Source of the DNA: Robiginitomaculum sp.
GTDB lineage: Bacteria; Pseudomonadota; Alphaproteobacteria; Caulobacterales; Maricaulaceae
Length of the DNA stretch: 64,000 bases
Direction of reading: 5' to 3'
Assembly (NCBI GenBank): GCA_021776515.1
Contig: JAJFFS010000016.1
Location: 186,001-250,000, forward strand
Numbering within the stretch: the stretch's first letter is position 1; each line of letters opens with the position of its first letter. The notes under the pieces were generated by a model that was not told the origin of the DNA, did no database searches, and saw only the letters and a program-made list of their open reading frames with translations. Positions 8,506 to 18,130 of this stretch are shown here, piece after piece. Position numbers and translations under genes: made by a program.

Positions 8506-9366
8506 ATGTCTGAAACACTATATAATCTTTCCGGTCTTGGGGACATTGTCGGGCATTACGATGCCGTTTTGTGTGATGTCTGGGGCGTGGTTCATAACGG
8601 GCAAGAGGCATTTACAGAATGTACACAGGCCCTTGCAAAGTTTCGGGAAGCCGGTGGCACGGTGATTATGCTGACCAATGCGCCCCGCCCTGCCGAAGAT
8701 ATACCCTTGCAATTTGAGACCATAGGCGTGCCGCGTCATTGCTGGGATGATATAGTAACCTCTGGCGATGCCACCAGGGCCATATTGGCCGCGCGGGCAC
8801 CCGGCCCGGCTTTCAAGCTGGGGCCACCCAAGGATGAGCGGCTCTACCACGGCACAGGGCTAACATTTTCAACGCTGGAAGAGGCAAAGTTTATCTCTTG
8901 CACAGGCCTGTTTGATGATCGCAATGAAACGCCAGAAGATTATGCTGAATTGCTAAGTGCCGCAGCCGCACTGCACTTGCCGATGGTTTGTGCCAATCCG
9001 GATATAATCGCACAGTTTGGCGACCAAACCCTCTATTGTGGCGGGGCGTTGGCGCAAAGCTATGTGGCACTGGGTGGTGACGTTATATTCGGCGGCAAGC
9101 CCCATGACCCAATTTATGCGCTTAGCTTTTCGCGTATTGAGAAATTGCGTGACACCACAGTGGATCGTGCGCGTATTTTGGCAATTGGTGACGGGTTAAC
9201 CACAGATGTTATGGGCGCGGCAGCACAAGGCCTTGATTGCCTGTTTATCACTGGTGGTATTCACGGCGCACAAATCCGGGACGGTGAATACGCCAAAGAA
9301 GTAGCGCACCTTCTGGACGAACATAGTACCAGTTCCCGTTATGCCATGCAGGCTTTATGCTGGTAA
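8506..9366 (+). CDS. HAD class IIA hydrolase, TIGR01459/CECR5-like
   Basis: The ATG at 8506 (MSETLYNLSG) gives 286 residues that match the usual length of this alphaproteobacterial family; an upstream in-frame start at 8404 would add sequence overlapping the divergent thiE start and is rejected. Motif I is CDVWGVVHNG (nucleophile Asp in DVWG), motif II is MLTNAPRP, the class IIA cap sits in the middle, and motif IV is ILAIGDGLTTDVMGAAAQGL. These enzymes are presumed phosphatases on small sugar phosphates or nucleotides, but the substrate is not known. The gene is convergent with the sensor gene at 9368, whose stop is 1 bp away. Confidence 0.9.
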   Translation: MSETLYNLSGLGDIVGHYDAVLCDVWGVVHNGQEAFTECTQALAKFREAGGTVIMLTNAPRPAEDIPLQFETIGVPRHCWDDIVTSGDATRAILAARAPGPAFKLGPPKDERLYHGTGLTFSTLEEAKFISCTGLFDDRNETPEDYAELLSAAAALHLPMVCANPDIIAQFGDQTLYCGGALAQSYVALGGDVIFGGKPHDPIYALSFSRIEKLRDTTVDRARILAIGDGLTTDVMGAAAQGLDCLFITGGIHGAQIRDGEYAKEVAHLLDEHSTSSRYAMQALCW

Positions 9367-9367
9367 A

Positions 9368-10465
9368 TTATGCGCTTTTGACCAGTTTGAGTTGCCGTTT
9401 ACGCGACATATTCATAGTGGCCTGGATTGTCTCGGCCAGCTTTTCCACATCCAGAGGTTTACTCAAGAGAGCATCCATCCCGGCATCCAGTATCAACCCG
9501 GGAACTTCGGGACGTACATCAGCAGTTAGTGCGAATATAGGTGTCATGGCGGCAACTTCATCGTCCAGCGCCCGTATTGTTTGACTGGCTTCCATGCCAT
9601 CCATGTGTGGCATGTGCAGATCCATCAAAACCATGTCAAACCGGCTTGTTTTAACCGCTTCCACGGCTTCCAGCCCATCGGCAGCCAGTTCAAACTCATG
9701 GCCAAGCTTATTTAAAATAAGGCCAATCAGACGTTGATTGGCACGGCTGTCTTCGGCAACCAGAATGCGCGCGGCCTGCGGTGTATCGTCTTTTTCTTCT
9801 TCCGGCTTTTCTACGCGGATGCTCAATTGCCCAACATTAGACTGACCTTCTTCGGCACTAAAGGTGGCATCGCCGCCCATTAAACGGGCTAGCCTGCGTG
9901 TAATATCCAGTGCTTCATTTTGCTCGTTATCTGTTTCGGCAAGTGAATTCTTTTGCGCACTCGCCGTAATGGTAACACAAAGAGTGTCACCCCATTGGTC
10001 TTCTTTGATCATGGCGGCAATGCGCAACGCACCGTTGGTGTGTTGGGCGATCAAATGAGCGGCAAGGTTATAGACCGCCTGGGAAAGCCGCGATTTGTCA
10101 CAGTGAATTTTAGTCCCGATATCCGGAGCCAGGTCGAGACTAAGTTCTAAATTGTTTGCTTTGGCAGATGGGCGTAAACGCTCTACCATGACCAGCAGAG
10201 CTTCAGTGATACCAAAAAACTCTTCCCTTACGCCAAGCACGTCATCATCAAGTTGGACCAGGTCCAGGTTGTTATCCACACTTACAAGAAGCTCATGGCT
10301 GGCTCGCATAATCGCGCGAACATATTCCTGCTGATCGGTCTCAAGAACCGTATCATTCAGCAAATGAGCCATGCCAAGAATATCTGTCAACGGTGTTCGC
10401 AACTGACGGCTAATGCTTTCTGTATGATTGGCATTATTTGCGCTTTGAGGCATTTTGTCTGACAT
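9368..10465 (-). CDS. Degenerate hybrid histidine kinase with intact receiver domain
   Basis: The start at ATG 10465 is set by GGAGGG at 10471-10476 and gives 365 residues. Residues 14-80 match a HisKA dimerisation helix, but the phospho-acceptor block reads SISRQLRTPLTDILGMAHLL where active kinases have SHELRTPL; the histidine is Arg20. The ATPase region has NLAAHLIAQHTNG for the N box and no DxGxG G1 motif. The C-terminal receiver looks functional: ILVAEDS, phospho-acceptor Asp282 in LMDLHMPHMDGM, ALTAD and LSKPLD. There is no membrane segment. It may be a phosphorelay acceptor or scaffold for another kinase. No partner gene is adjacent. Confidence 0.85.
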   Translation of the reverse strand: MSDKMPQSANNANHTESISRQLRTPLTDILGMAHLLNDTVLETDQQEYVRAIMRASHELLVSVDNNLDLVQLDDDVLGVREEFFGITEALLVMVERLRPSAKANNLELSLDLAPDIGTKIHCDKSRLSQAVYNLAAHLIAQHTNGALRIAAMIKEDQWGDTLCVTITASAQKNSLAETDNEQNEALDITRRLARLMGGDATFSAEEGQSNVGQLSIRVEKPEEEKDDTPQAARILVAEDSRANQRLIGLILNKLGHEFELAADGLEAVEAVKTSRFDMVLMDLHMPHMDGMEASQTIRALDDEVAAMTPIFALTADVRPEVPGLILDAGMDALLSKPLDVEKLAETIQATMNMSRKRQLKLVKSA

Positions 10466-10654
10466 GTGGCCCTCCATTTTTGATAACAACTATAGTATTA
10501 GCCGTTAAAAGGGTAAAATAAGTCATAACCTCCTTATGGGTGTAATGAGCATAATTTGAACATATCAATGCGGCGCACCCTTTTCATTCTCTACGTACAC
10601 CGGCTATAGGGGGATATGGATTGTTACATTGTCGATCCAGTAACCGGAGTATGT

Positions 10655-11632
10655 ATGCCAATTTTTTTCCATTTTCTAATGTTGTCTGTCGGGGTTATAA
10701 TTTTACTGTTCGCGGGCGATATTCTGGTGCGTGGTTCTGCTTCACTGGCACGCAAATGGGGGGTGCCGCCGCTGATCATTGGGTTGACGGTGGTTGCGCT
10801 TGGCACGTCTGCGCCTGAACTGGTGGTCAGTGTTGGGGCCGTTCTCAATGGTGCTCCGGGTCTGGCCATTGGCAATATCGTTGGCTCCAATATTGCCAAT
10901 ATGCTTTTGGTGCTTTCTATACCGGCGATCATTCTTCCCATTACAACGACAGCACCGGGGACACGACGTAATGTCATGTTTGCCCTGACGGCTTCAATCA
11001 TTCTTGTTCTGTTGTCCTATGATGGTCAGATATATTTCTGGCAGGGCGTTATGCTGTTTGGACTTATTATTATCTATCTGCTTTATCTGTTTACTCAGGC
11101 GCGTGCGGGCATGGCGGTGGCAGCTGACATTCGTGAACTGGCCGATGTAGAGCACATGGAAGGTTTGCCAAAGCGAGCAAGCACGGTTGCTGCCTTTATC
11201 ATGATCGGCATAATCGGGTTGCCTTTAGGCGGGCATCTTGTGGGTAGCAATGGTGTTGTTATTGCCGAATTAATGAATGTCTCTGATGCCATTATAGGCC
11301 TGACCATTGTAGCTATTGGTACATCTCTTCCAGAACTGGCGACCTCTGTTATTGCGGCACTTCGCCGTCATGATGAACTGGCGGTGGGTAATGCTTTTGG
11401 CTCTAATATCTTCAATGTATTTGCGGTTGGCGGTGCCTCTGCCATGGCCGGAACGCTGACGGTGCCGGCCAGCTTTTTGCAGTATGATCTATGGGTGATG
11501 ATCGGTGCGGGTGTTTTGTTAGGTGGATTTGCCTTTGCCCGTATAAAAATTGGACGCTTTGCCGGTGTGCTGTTGCTGTTGGGTTATGTGGCGTATCTTG
11601 TTGGCCTGATGGTGCGCGAAGGTGTGCTGTGA
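10655..11632 (+). CDS. Calcium/sodium antiporter, CaxA/YrbG type
   Basis: This is a 325-residue member of the K-dependent Na/Ca exchanger-like CaCA family, with ten hydrophobic segments arranged as two inverted repeats. Each repeat has the ion-binding alpha motif: ALGTSAPELVVS plus GNIVGSNIANMLLV in the first, and AIGTSLPELATS plus GNAFGSNIFNVFAV in the second. The start at 10655 follows CGGAG at 10645-10649; an earlier in-frame start adds 13 polar residues before the membrane segment. Its stop overlaps the next gene's GTG start by four bases. It probably extrudes calcium at the inner membrane. Confidence 0.92.
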   Translation: MPIFFHFLMLSVGVIILLFAGDILVRGSASLARKWGVPPLIIGLTVVALGTSAPELVVSVGAVLNGAPGLAIGNIVGSNIANMLLVLSIPAIILPITTTAPGTRRNVMFALTASIILVLLSYDGQIYFWQGVMLFGLIIIYLLYLFTQARAGMAVAADIRELADVEHMEGLPKRASTVAAFIMIGIIGLPLGGHLVGSNGVVIAELMNVSDAIIGLTIVAIGTSLPELATSVIAALRRHDELAVGNAFGSNIFNVFAVGGASAMAGTLTVPASFLQYDLWVMIGAGVLLGGFAFARIKIGRFAGVLLLLGYVAYLVGLMVREGVL

Positions 11633-12387
11633 GCCGGGGCGGAGTTCTGATTACCGGGGCTGGTGCGCGGGTCGGTAAAGCACTGGCGCTGGCTCTTGGC
11701 GCTGATGGCTGGCGTGTGGCCGTGCATTACCGATATGTGGCAGATGAAGCCAAAGCGGTTGTAGAAGCCATTATTGCCAGTGGTGGTGATGCTGCATTGG
11801 TTCAGGCTGATCTGAGCATACGATCAGAGCTGGAAAACCTGGTGTCTTTGGCGGTTGAAGCGGTTGGGCCATTAGAGGCTCTTGTCAACAATGCCTCTCA
11901 TTTTGAAGATGATAATATAACTGATCTCACTCATGATCTTTGGGACAAGCATATGGATGCCAATTTGCGGGCGCCGGTGTTTCTTGCCAAAGCCTTTGCG
12001 GCTCATCTGCCAAAAGAGCAAAAGGGCACTATAATTAATTTGATTGATCAGCGTGTACGCAAACCCAATCCAAGGTTTTTCAGTTATTTTCTCTCTAAGG
12101 CGGCACTGGAGAAAGCGACAATCACGATGGCGCAGGCTCTGGCCCCTGATATTCGGGTCAATGCCGTGGCCCCCGGGCCGACTTTACGCAATGTCCGCCA
12201 AACTGAAGCGGACTTTGCAGCGCAGGTGAACGCTACACTTCTTGGTATCGGTTCGCCTGTTGAGGAAATTGTCGGGGCGGTAAAATATTTGCTGTCTGCC
12301 AGAGCGGTAACCGGGCAAACCCTGGTGGTTGATGGGGGACAGCATTTACTGTGGCGTACCGCCGATATGGACGGGGTAGGCGAGTGA
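11629..12387 (+). CDS. SDR oxidoreductase, FolM/pteridine-reductase-like
   Basis: The start is the GTG at 11629, in a GTGA overlap with the antiporter stop, giving 252 residues. The nucleotide-binding motif is TGAGARVGKALA (a TGxxxRxG variant, as in pteridine reductases, with Arg for NADPH), then LVNNASHFEDD, where NNAS replaces the usual NNAG, and the catalytic SYFLSKAAL (Tyr and Lys). VNAVAPGPT and VDGGQHL complete the fold. NNAS plus TGxxxRxG is characteristic of FolM dihydromonapterin reductase and pteridine reductases, so a role in pterin or folate reduction is likely but not proven. Confidence 0.85.
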   Translation: MSRGGVLITGAGARVGKALALALGADGWRVAVHYRYVADEAKAVVEAIIASGGDAALVQADLSIRSELENLVSLAVEAVGPLEALVNNASHFEDDNITDLTHDLWDKHMDANLRAPVFLAKAFAAHLPKEQKGTIINLIDQRVRKPNPRFFSYFLSKAALEKATITMAQALAPDIRVNAVAPGPTLRNVRQTEADFAAQVNATLLGIGSPVEEIVGAVKYLLSARAVTGQTLVVDGGQHLLWRTADMDGVGE

Positions 12388-12432
12388 AATGCTGGCTGTG
12401 CGTGGCTGACAATATCGGTTAACTTGTCCTAT

Positions 12433-14313
12433 ATGACTGATGCGGCAAATATTCCTTCTTCTGATCAATTAACAGGCGCGGCTTTGATCGCGGACCATGT
12501 GCGGCGGCTGCCGGCAAAGTCCGGTGTTTACCGGATGATGGATGCCCATGGGGCAGTGCTGTATGTGGGCAAGGCCAAAAGCCTGAAAAACCGGGTTTCA
12601 AACTATACGCGTATTGAACGTCAGCCCAATCGCATTGCGCGCATGATTGTGGCAACGGCGTCGATGGAATTCATTATCACGGATACTGAAACCGAGGCCC
12701 TGTTGCTGGAGGCCAACCTCATCAAGCGCTTGAAACCGCGCTATAATATCCTTTTGCGTGATGATAAGTCCTTTCCCTATATTGTGCTACGCAAGGACCA
12801 TGAAGCGTCGCAGGTGCTCAAACACCGTGGGGCTCGCTCGTTGAAGGGTGATTATTTTGGCCCGTTTGCCAGTGCCAGTGCGGTAAACCGCACACTGGAC
12901 ACATTGCAAAAGGCGTTTTTACTGCGCACCTGTTCCGATCCGGTTTATGAGGGGCGTACACGGCCCTGTATGCTGCACCAGATCAAACGCTGTTCTGCAC
13001 CATGCACTGGTGAGATAACGCCAGAGGATTATGGCGAGCTGGTCGCGCAGGCCCGGGCATTCTTGTCTGGAAAATCAAACGAGCTGGGTGAGGCCCTGAA
13101 TGCGCAAATGCAGGAAGCGGCGCAGGTGCAGGATTTTGAACGAGCCGCAGAAATACGCGACCGTATCCGGGCGCTGGCTGCCGTAACTGCCGGGCAGGGC
13201 GTTAATCCGGGCAGTACCGATGATGCCGATGTGGTGGCCCTGCACATGGATGGCGGAGCCAGTTGTGCGCGTGTGTTTTTCTATCGTGCAGGACAGAACT
13301 GGGGCGAGCGGGCGTTTTTCCCGCGTCATGATAAAACTGTTTCGGCGGGTGAAGTGCTGGGGGCCTTTCTGGCGCAGTTCTACGAAAACAAACGGCCACC
13401 CAAAACCCTGATCATCAGTCATGATTTACCGGAACAGGCGCTATTGACCGAGGCACTTTCTGTACGTGCTGGTCGCCATGTAGACATCATCCGGCCCCAA
13501 CGCGGTGAAAAACGAGAGCTGTTGCGTCAGGCACTGAACAACGCCCGCGATGCTCTGGGGCGCCGGCTTGCAGAAACCTCCAGCAGGAATGCACAGCTGG
13601 CGGGTGTGGCCAAAGTCTTTGATCTGCCCCGGTTGCCACAGCGCATCGAAGTTTATGACAATTCACATATTTCCGGCACCTATGCCGTAGGAGCGATGAT
13701 TGTTGCCGGGCCACAAGGGTATGAGAAAAACCAGTATCGCACATTTAATATACGCGCTGACGATCTAACCCCCGGGGACGATTTTGGTATGATGCGCGAA
13801 GTGCTGACCCGGCGCTTCTCGCGCCTTGTCAGGGAAAAAGCAAAAGGTACGGCGCAGGTGCCTGATCTGGTTCTTGTTGATGGTGGTGCGGGGCAATTGA
13901 AAGAGGCCATAAATGTTATGGCTGAACTGGGTATTTCGCAGGATGAGGTAAAGGTCGCCGGGATCGCCAAGGGGGTTGAGCGCGATGCCGGGCGCGAACA
14001 GTTTTTTCTGCCCGGTCAAAAGCCATTTCGCCTGGAGCACCGCGATCCAGTACTTTATTATCTACAACGCCTGCGCGATGAGGCGCACCGTTATGCCATC
14101 GGTGCGCACCGCCGCCGCCGGGCCAAAGGGGCGAAGGCCAACCCGCTGGATGGCGTGCCGGGCGTTGGGCCTTTGCGCAAAAAAGCCTTGCTTGCCCGCT
14201 TTGGTTCTGCCAAGGCGGTCGCCAATGCCAATCTTGCCGACCTGCAAAATGCGCAAGGTGTTTCCAAACAAATGGCCAAAACCATTTTTGATTATTTTCA
14301 TGATGAAGTCTAA
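12433..14313 (+). CDS. uvrC: UvrABC excinuclease subunit C
   Basis: UvrC makes both incisions in nucleotide excision repair. The 626 residues show the full layout: GIY-YIG nuclease ([20 protein letters not shown] near residues 35-55), a UVR coiled-coil that binds UvrB ([21 protein letters not shown] near 225-245), the RNase H-like 5' nuclease ([18 protein letters not shown], then [12 protein letters not shown]) and a C-terminal helix-hairpin-helix ([20 protein letters not shown]). A TTG at 12424 is an alternative start three codons upstream; ATG is preferred, and neither has a strong ribosome site. Confidence 0.96.
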   Translation: MTDAANIPSSDQLTGAALIADHVRRLPAKSGVYRMMDAHGAVLYVGKAKSLKNRVSNYTRIERQPNRIARMIVATASMEFIITDTETEALLLEANLIKRLKPRYNILLRDDKSFPYIVLRKDHEASQVLKHRGARSLKGDYFGPFASASAVNRTLDTLQKAFLLRTCSDPVYEGRTRPCMLHQIKRCSAPCTGEITPEDYGELVAQARAFLSGKSNELGEALNAQMQEAAQVQDFERAAEIRDRIRALAAVTAGQGVNPGSTDDADVVALHMDGGASCARVFFYRAGQNWGERAFFPRHDKTVSAGEVLGAFLAQFYENKRPPKTLIISHDLPEQALLTEALSVRAGRHVDIIRPQRGEKRELLRQALNNARDALGRRLAETSSRNAQLAGVAKVFDLPRLPQRIEVYDNSHISGTYAVGAMIVAGPQGYEKNQYRTFNIRADDLTPGDDFGMMREVLTRRFSRLVREKAKGTAQVPDLVLVDGGAGQLKEAINVMAELGISQDEVKVAGIAKGVERDAGREQFFLPGQKPFRLEHRDPVLYYLQRLRDEAHRYAIGAHRRRRAKGAKANPLDGVPGVGPLRKKALLARFGSAKAVANANLADLQNAQGVSKQMAKTIFDYFHDEV

Positions 14314-14326
14314 AGAGAGCGTAATA

Positions 14327-15130
14327 ATGAAACCGTTTAGCAAAATATCGGCACTCACATTGTCTAATGTGCGTTATTTGCTCTCAGATATTGATGATAC
14401 GCTCACCCAGAGTGGCGGTTTTCCCGCCACAAGCTATGCGGCTCTGGAAAATTTGCGCGCATCTGGTCGGGTCATTGTGCTGATCACCGGGCGCCCGGCG
14501 GGCTGGTGCGATATGGTGGCGCGGTTTTTCCCCGTTGACGCCGTGGTTGGGGAAAACGGGGCTTTGTGTTTTTACCGCGATGGGCACAATGTAAGGCAAA
14601 TCTGGCATGACCCTGTGGAACACCGCGATGCCAGTCTTGTACGCCTTCATGCCATTGCCAAAGATATTATTGCAGAGTTTTCAGGTGCCGCACTGGCGCA
14701 GGATAATCCCTGGCGGGCCAGTGATGTGGCTGTTGATTTTGCCGAAGATGTGGAACCGCTATCCCTTGAAGTTGCTGAGGCTATTGCCGCCCGTTTTGAG
14801 GCCGAAGGGGCAACCGCCAAGGTCAGCTCCATTCACGTTAATGCCTGGTTTGGTAACTATGACAAGCTGAGCATGTTCAACCGCTGGCTTGGGGAGGTTC
14901 GGGAAAAGCGCATAGAGGATATTCTGGATATAGCCATCTACACAGGCGATTCGCCCAATGATGTACCGATGTTCAAAAAATTTCCATTATCCACTGGTGT
15001 GCAGGGCATAGAAAACTATAATTTGCCATCGGGTGATTTGCCAGCCTATGTTACTATTAGGGATGCTGCCACTGGTTTTGCCGAAGTGGCAAACGCCTTG
15101 TTGTCTCAGCCTTTACAGACAGGATCATGA
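14327..15130 (+). CDS. HAD class IIB phosphatase
   Basis: The ATG at 14327 follows AGAGAG, 13 bp after uvrC, and gives 267 residues. Motif I is LLSDIDDTLTQSGG, motif II VLITGRPAGWC, and motif IV YTGDSPNDVPMF, a class IIB pattern shared with mannosyl-3-phosphoglycerate, sucrose-phosphate and trehalose-phosphate phosphatases and Cof-type enzymes. A GENGALCFY segment after motif II is typical of the sugar-phosphatase subset. The substrate is not determinable. The next gene, a CDP-alcohol phosphatidyltransferase, starts 3 bp after its stop, so a phosphatase acting on that enzyme's product is possible. Confidence 0.88.
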   Translation: MKPFSKISALTLSNVRYLLSDIDDTLTQSGGFPATSYAALENLRASGRVIVLITGRPAGWCDMVARFFPVDAVVGENGALCFYRDGHNVRQIWHDPVEHRDASLVRLHAIAKDIIAEFSGAALAQDNPWRASDVAVDFAEDVEPLSLEVAEAIAARFEAEGATAKVSSIHVNAWFGNYDKLSMFNRWLGEVREKRIEDILDIAIYTGDSPNDVPMFKKFPLSTGVQGIENYNLPSGDLPAYVTIRDAATGFAEVANALLSQPLQTGS

Positions 15131-15133
15131 AGC

Positions 15134-15673
15134 ATGAGTAAAGCCAGTTTTTTTACCCTACCCAACATTATAACCCTGCTGCGTGTGGTGTTGGGCTTTG
15201 GCATTTATTACCTTCTGGCAACCGGCTCGCCTTTGCTGTGGGTGGTGCTTGTTCTGGCCATTGTCAGCGAATTGTCTGACGTGCTGGACGGTGCGCTGGC
15301 GCGCAAAATGGGATTGGATAGCCCGTTGGGGCAAGCACTGGACCCACTGTGCGACAGCCTTTATCGCCTGACCGTTTTTATGGCGTTTGCCGCCGCCGGG
15401 TGGATACCGTTATGGCTGGTATTTCCGTTCCTGTTTCGTGATGTTATTGTCTCTTATGCCCGCATTATGGCCGCATCACGCGGCGTTAAAATCGGTGCGC
15501 GGATTTCAGGCAAAATCAAAGCCGTAGTACAGGGTGCCGCACAAATCGGTGTCGTCATCGTCTATATGATGGGCCTGGCGGAAAATATCGCTCTGGTTAT
15601 GATCGGACTTGCCGCCGCGATGACCCTGTATTCGCTGTTTGATTACGTTCAGGGATTTGCAAAGTCAAAATAA
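15134..15673 (+). CDS. CDP-alcohol phosphatidyltransferase (PgsA-like)
   Basis: This is a 179-residue integral membrane enzyme. The signature D-x2-DG-x2-AR-x8-G-x3-D-x3-D is complete: SDVLDGALARKMGLDSPLGQ, then ALDPLCDSLYR, near residues 51-78, and is preceded by TLPNIITLLRVVLGF, the usual PgsA/PssA N-terminus. It would join CDP-diacylglycerol to an alcohol such as glycerol-3-phosphate. Short PgsA-like proteins can have other substrates and the window has no second copy for comparison, so no gene symbol is assigned. It is tightly coupled to the HAD phosphatase upstream, as in a phosphatidylglycerophosphate-style two-step route. Confidence 0.88.
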   Translation: MSKASFFTLPNIITLLRVVLGFGIYYLLATGSPLLWVVLVLAIVSELSDVLDGALARKMGLDSPLGQALDPLCDSLYRLTVFMAFAAAGWIPLWLVFPFLFRDVIVSYARIMAASRGVKIGARISGKIKAVVQGAAQIGVVIVYMMGLAENIALVMIGLAAAMTLYSLFDYVQGFAKSK

Positions 15674-15807
15674 GGCTGTGCGGGCGCTGGCCCTGCTAAG
15701 GTTTTGGTAACCAAATCACGATTAGTTGGGAGCACTTGGGGATTCAAGGGCTGTTAATTGCAATTGCGCGATTAACATTTCACAGGTTGAAAATAGGTGC
15801 ACATACC

Positions 15808-17163
15808 ATGACGGATAATATTGCGATTGATGAACGTTTGAAATTTATCGGCCTGGAGCGCTCTCACCATGGTGAAGCTCTTCGTGAAATGCGGCCTTAT
15901 ATCAAGGAATGGTTGCCACCAATTCTTGACAAGTTTTATGAGCATATCGGCCAATGGCCTCAGGTTAATAAGTTCTTCGGTAGTGCGCAGCAAAAAAGCG
16001 GTGCCAGTCAAAAGCAATTTGATCACTGGATGAATATTGTTCAGGGGACGTTTGACGATACCTATGTACAGTCTGTGCGCCGTATTGGTAAAATTCACGC
16101 CAAGCTTGGTTTGGAGCCACGCTGGTATATTGCCGGTTATGCCTCCATTGTTACCGGATTGACGGACAAAATTTCTTCGGAAGTCGTTTCCAAAGGCTTT
16201 GGCGGCGACAAGATGGCAGACAAACGGGCGCTTTATCTGGAATCGCTTCTTAAAGCAGCCATGCTGGATATGGATTTTGCCATCTCAATCTATCTTGAAG
16301 AAACAGAAATTCAAAAACAAAAAGAAATGGAAGAACTGGCCAGTTCATTCGAGCAAAACGTGCTGGGTATTGTTGAATCCGTTGCCGCTGCTGCCACCGA
16401 GCTGGAAACCACAGCTCAGACTATGGCGAAAACAGCAGAGCATACATCAGAAAAATCAACCACCGTGTCAGCCGCTGCCGAAGAAGCCACAGCCAACGTA
16501 TCCGTTGTGGCAACGGCAGCAGAGGAAATGGGTGCCTCGGTTAGTGAGATCGCCCAACAGGTTTCTCACTCCACCGAAATTGCCGGACAGGCGGTGGAAC
16601 GTGCTCAAACTACCAATGACACCATTGAATCGCTGGCCCGTGCCGCCGAGAAAGTGGGCGAAGTGGTCAACATGATTTCCGATATTGCCGAGCAAACCAA
16701 TCTGCTGGCGCTTAATGCGACTATCGAATCAGCTCGGGCCGGTGAAGCCGGACGCGGGTTTGCCGTGGTGGCGTCCGAGGTTAAATCTCTGGCAACCCAA
16801 ACGGCCAAGGCTACCGAAGATATTGCCGGCCAAATTCAGGGCATGCAGGAAATCACCAGCCAGTCAGTGGATGCCATTGGTGCTATTCGCAGCACCATTG
16901 ACGAAATGAACGAAGTTTCTGTCGCGATTAACGCTGCGGTTGAAGAGCAATCTGCGGCAACGCAGGAAATTGCACGCAATACCCAGGAAGCCGCCACAGG
17001 TACACAGGATGTTTCGCGCAACATTGTACAAGTGCTTGAAGGTGCCAACGAAACAGGGGCTGCCTCTGGTAATGTGGTTGATGCAGCCGGGGAACTGGGC
17101 AAGCAAGCCGAAACCTTGCGCACCCAGGTCGAGGATTTCCTACGTAATATCCGCGCCGCGTAA
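15808..17163 (+). CDS. Globin-coupled methyl-accepting chemotaxis protein (HemAT-like aerotaxis receptor)
   Basis: The start at ATG 15808 gives 451 residues without transmembrane segments. Residues 1-165 form a protoglobin sensor: the [19 protein letters not shown] helix, [17 protein letters not shown], and the proximal heme histidine His97 in [19 protein letters not shown], the pattern of HemAT oxygen sensors. Residues 190-450 form an MCP signalling coiled coil with the conserved tip [20 protein letters not shown] followed by [17 protein letters not shown]. It is therefore a soluble heme-based O2 receptor that feeds CheA. No che genes are adjacent. A longer reading from 15736 has no support. 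A strong terminator follows. Confidence 0.94.
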   Translation: MTDNIAIDERLKFIGLERSHHGEALREMRPYIKEWLPPILDKFYEHIGQWPQVNKFFGSAQQKSGASQKQFDHWMNIVQGTFDDTYVQSVRRIGKIHAKLGLEPRWYIAGYASIVTGLTDKISSEVVSKGFGGDKMADKRALYLESLLKAAMLDMDFAISIYLEETEIQKQKEMEELASSFEQNVLGIVESVAAAATELETTAQTMAKTAEHTSEKSTTVSAAAEEATANVSVVATAAEEMGASVSEIAQQVSHSTEIAGQAVERAQTTNDTIESLARAAEKVGEVVNMISDIAEQTNLLALNATIESARAGEAGRGFAVVASEVKSLATQTAKATEDIAGQIQGMQEITSQSVDAIGAIRSTIDEMNEVSVAINAAVEEQSAATQEIARNTQEAATGTQDVSRNIVQVLEGANETGAASGNVVDAAGELGKQAETLRTQVEDFLRNIRAA

Positions 17164-17190
17164 ACCTTTAAACCAAATCAACAGATCAAA

Positions 17191-17229
17191 AAAGCCAGAG
17201 CTGACCAGGGTCAGCTCTGGCTTTTTTTT
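17191..17229 (+). terminator. Rho-independent terminator after the globin chemoreceptor
   Basis: A perfect 14-bp stem (AAAGCCAGAGCTGA against TCAGCTCTGGCTTT) with a CCAGGG loop is followed by a run of T. It begins about 28 bp after the chemoreceptor stop. Confidence 0.95.
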
Positions 17230-17298
17230 ATGCGTTCCTGTGCGAACATAAGGTTGGGCTACTGTTGCGCTGCGATGAAAGCGTTATAACTGTCCCCT

Positions 17299-18120
17299 AT
17301 GTCAGAGCTCCTTCATATTGTTGACGAACTGATTGAGGAACGCTGCCAGCGTTTGCGGGCGCAAAAGGCACTCTGGCCTTTAATCCAGCCGGTGCTTTAC
17401 CGTGTGCTTGGTTATGCCCGCGCGCGCGACATGGCAGAACGTATTGCCCATAGTACCGGGTTTGAGGCTTTTGATGAAGTTTCGCGCATACTAGACCTTC
17501 GTTTGAATGTTGATGGTTTGCATCATGTACCAAAAACCGGGCGTCTGGTGGTTATTGCTGATCACCCGACGGGGCTGGCCGACGGTGTAGCCGTGTTTGA
17601 CGCACTTAAAAAAAAGCGTCCGGATTTGATGTTTCTGGCTAATGCTGATGCGTTGCGGGTGGTGCCGCGCGGTGCCGATTTAATTGTTCCGGTTGAATGG
17701 GTGCTGGAAAAGCGTTCCCGCGAGACGGCGCGCGCCACGCTGGCCGGTGTTAAAAAAGCTATGGCTGATGAACGCTGTATTGTCATGTTTCCAGCAGGAA
17801 AACTGGCCGGGCTGACGATTAATGGCCTTCAGGACAAACCGTGGCAGTCAACCGCCGTTTCGATCGCACGAAAATATGAGGCCCCTGTCGCGCCGCTGCA
17901 TATCTCAGGCAGAAACTCGGTGCTTTATTATCTTTTTTGCGCCCTGAACGCGGAGCTGCGTGACGTCACCCTGTTTCATGAACTGCTGAACAAGGCCGGA
18001 CAGTCTTTTGCCATGACATTTGGCCCGTTGATTAATACCGGGCAGTTACCTGCCAATGCTAGCGAAGCCACTGCGCATGTGCGCCACACGGTTACGCAGG
18101 AACTGGCTGTGACGGAGTAG
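17299..18120 (+). CDS. Lysophospholipid/ornithine-lipid type acyltransferase
   Basis: The product has 273 residues with a PlsC-like acyltransferase core. The catalytic motif is IADHPTGLADGVAVFD near residues 84-100 (the His and Asp of the HPxGxxDG form seen in hemolysin-like and OlsA-like acyltransferases), and the downstream substrate motif is VMFPAGKLAG near residue 165, where typical PlsC has FPEG-R. No clear membrane span is seen. It probably acylates a lyso-lipid at the inner membrane. It follows a terminator and is convergent with the NCS1 permease gene, so it appears to be monocistronic. Confidence 0.82.
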   Translation: MSELLHIVDELIEERCQRLRAQKALWPLIQPVLYRVLGYARARDMAERIAHSTGFEAFDEVSRILDLRLNVDGLHHVPKTGRLVVIADHPTGLADGVAVFDALKKKRPDLMFLANADALRVVPRGADLIVPVEWVLEKRSRETARATLAGVKKAMADERCIVMFPAGKLAGLTINGLQDKPWQSTAVSIARKYEAPVAPLHISGRNSVLYYLFCALNAELRDVTLFHELLNKAGQSFAMTFGPLINTGQLPANASEATAHVRHTVTQELAVTE

Positions 18121-18130
18121 TGCTGGTTGT

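Noticed and set aside
15674-15807. TTAA-type half-sites upstream of the chemoreceptor as CtrA boxes
   Set aside because: The spacing between TTAA elements is 14 bp, not the 7 bp of a CtrA site.
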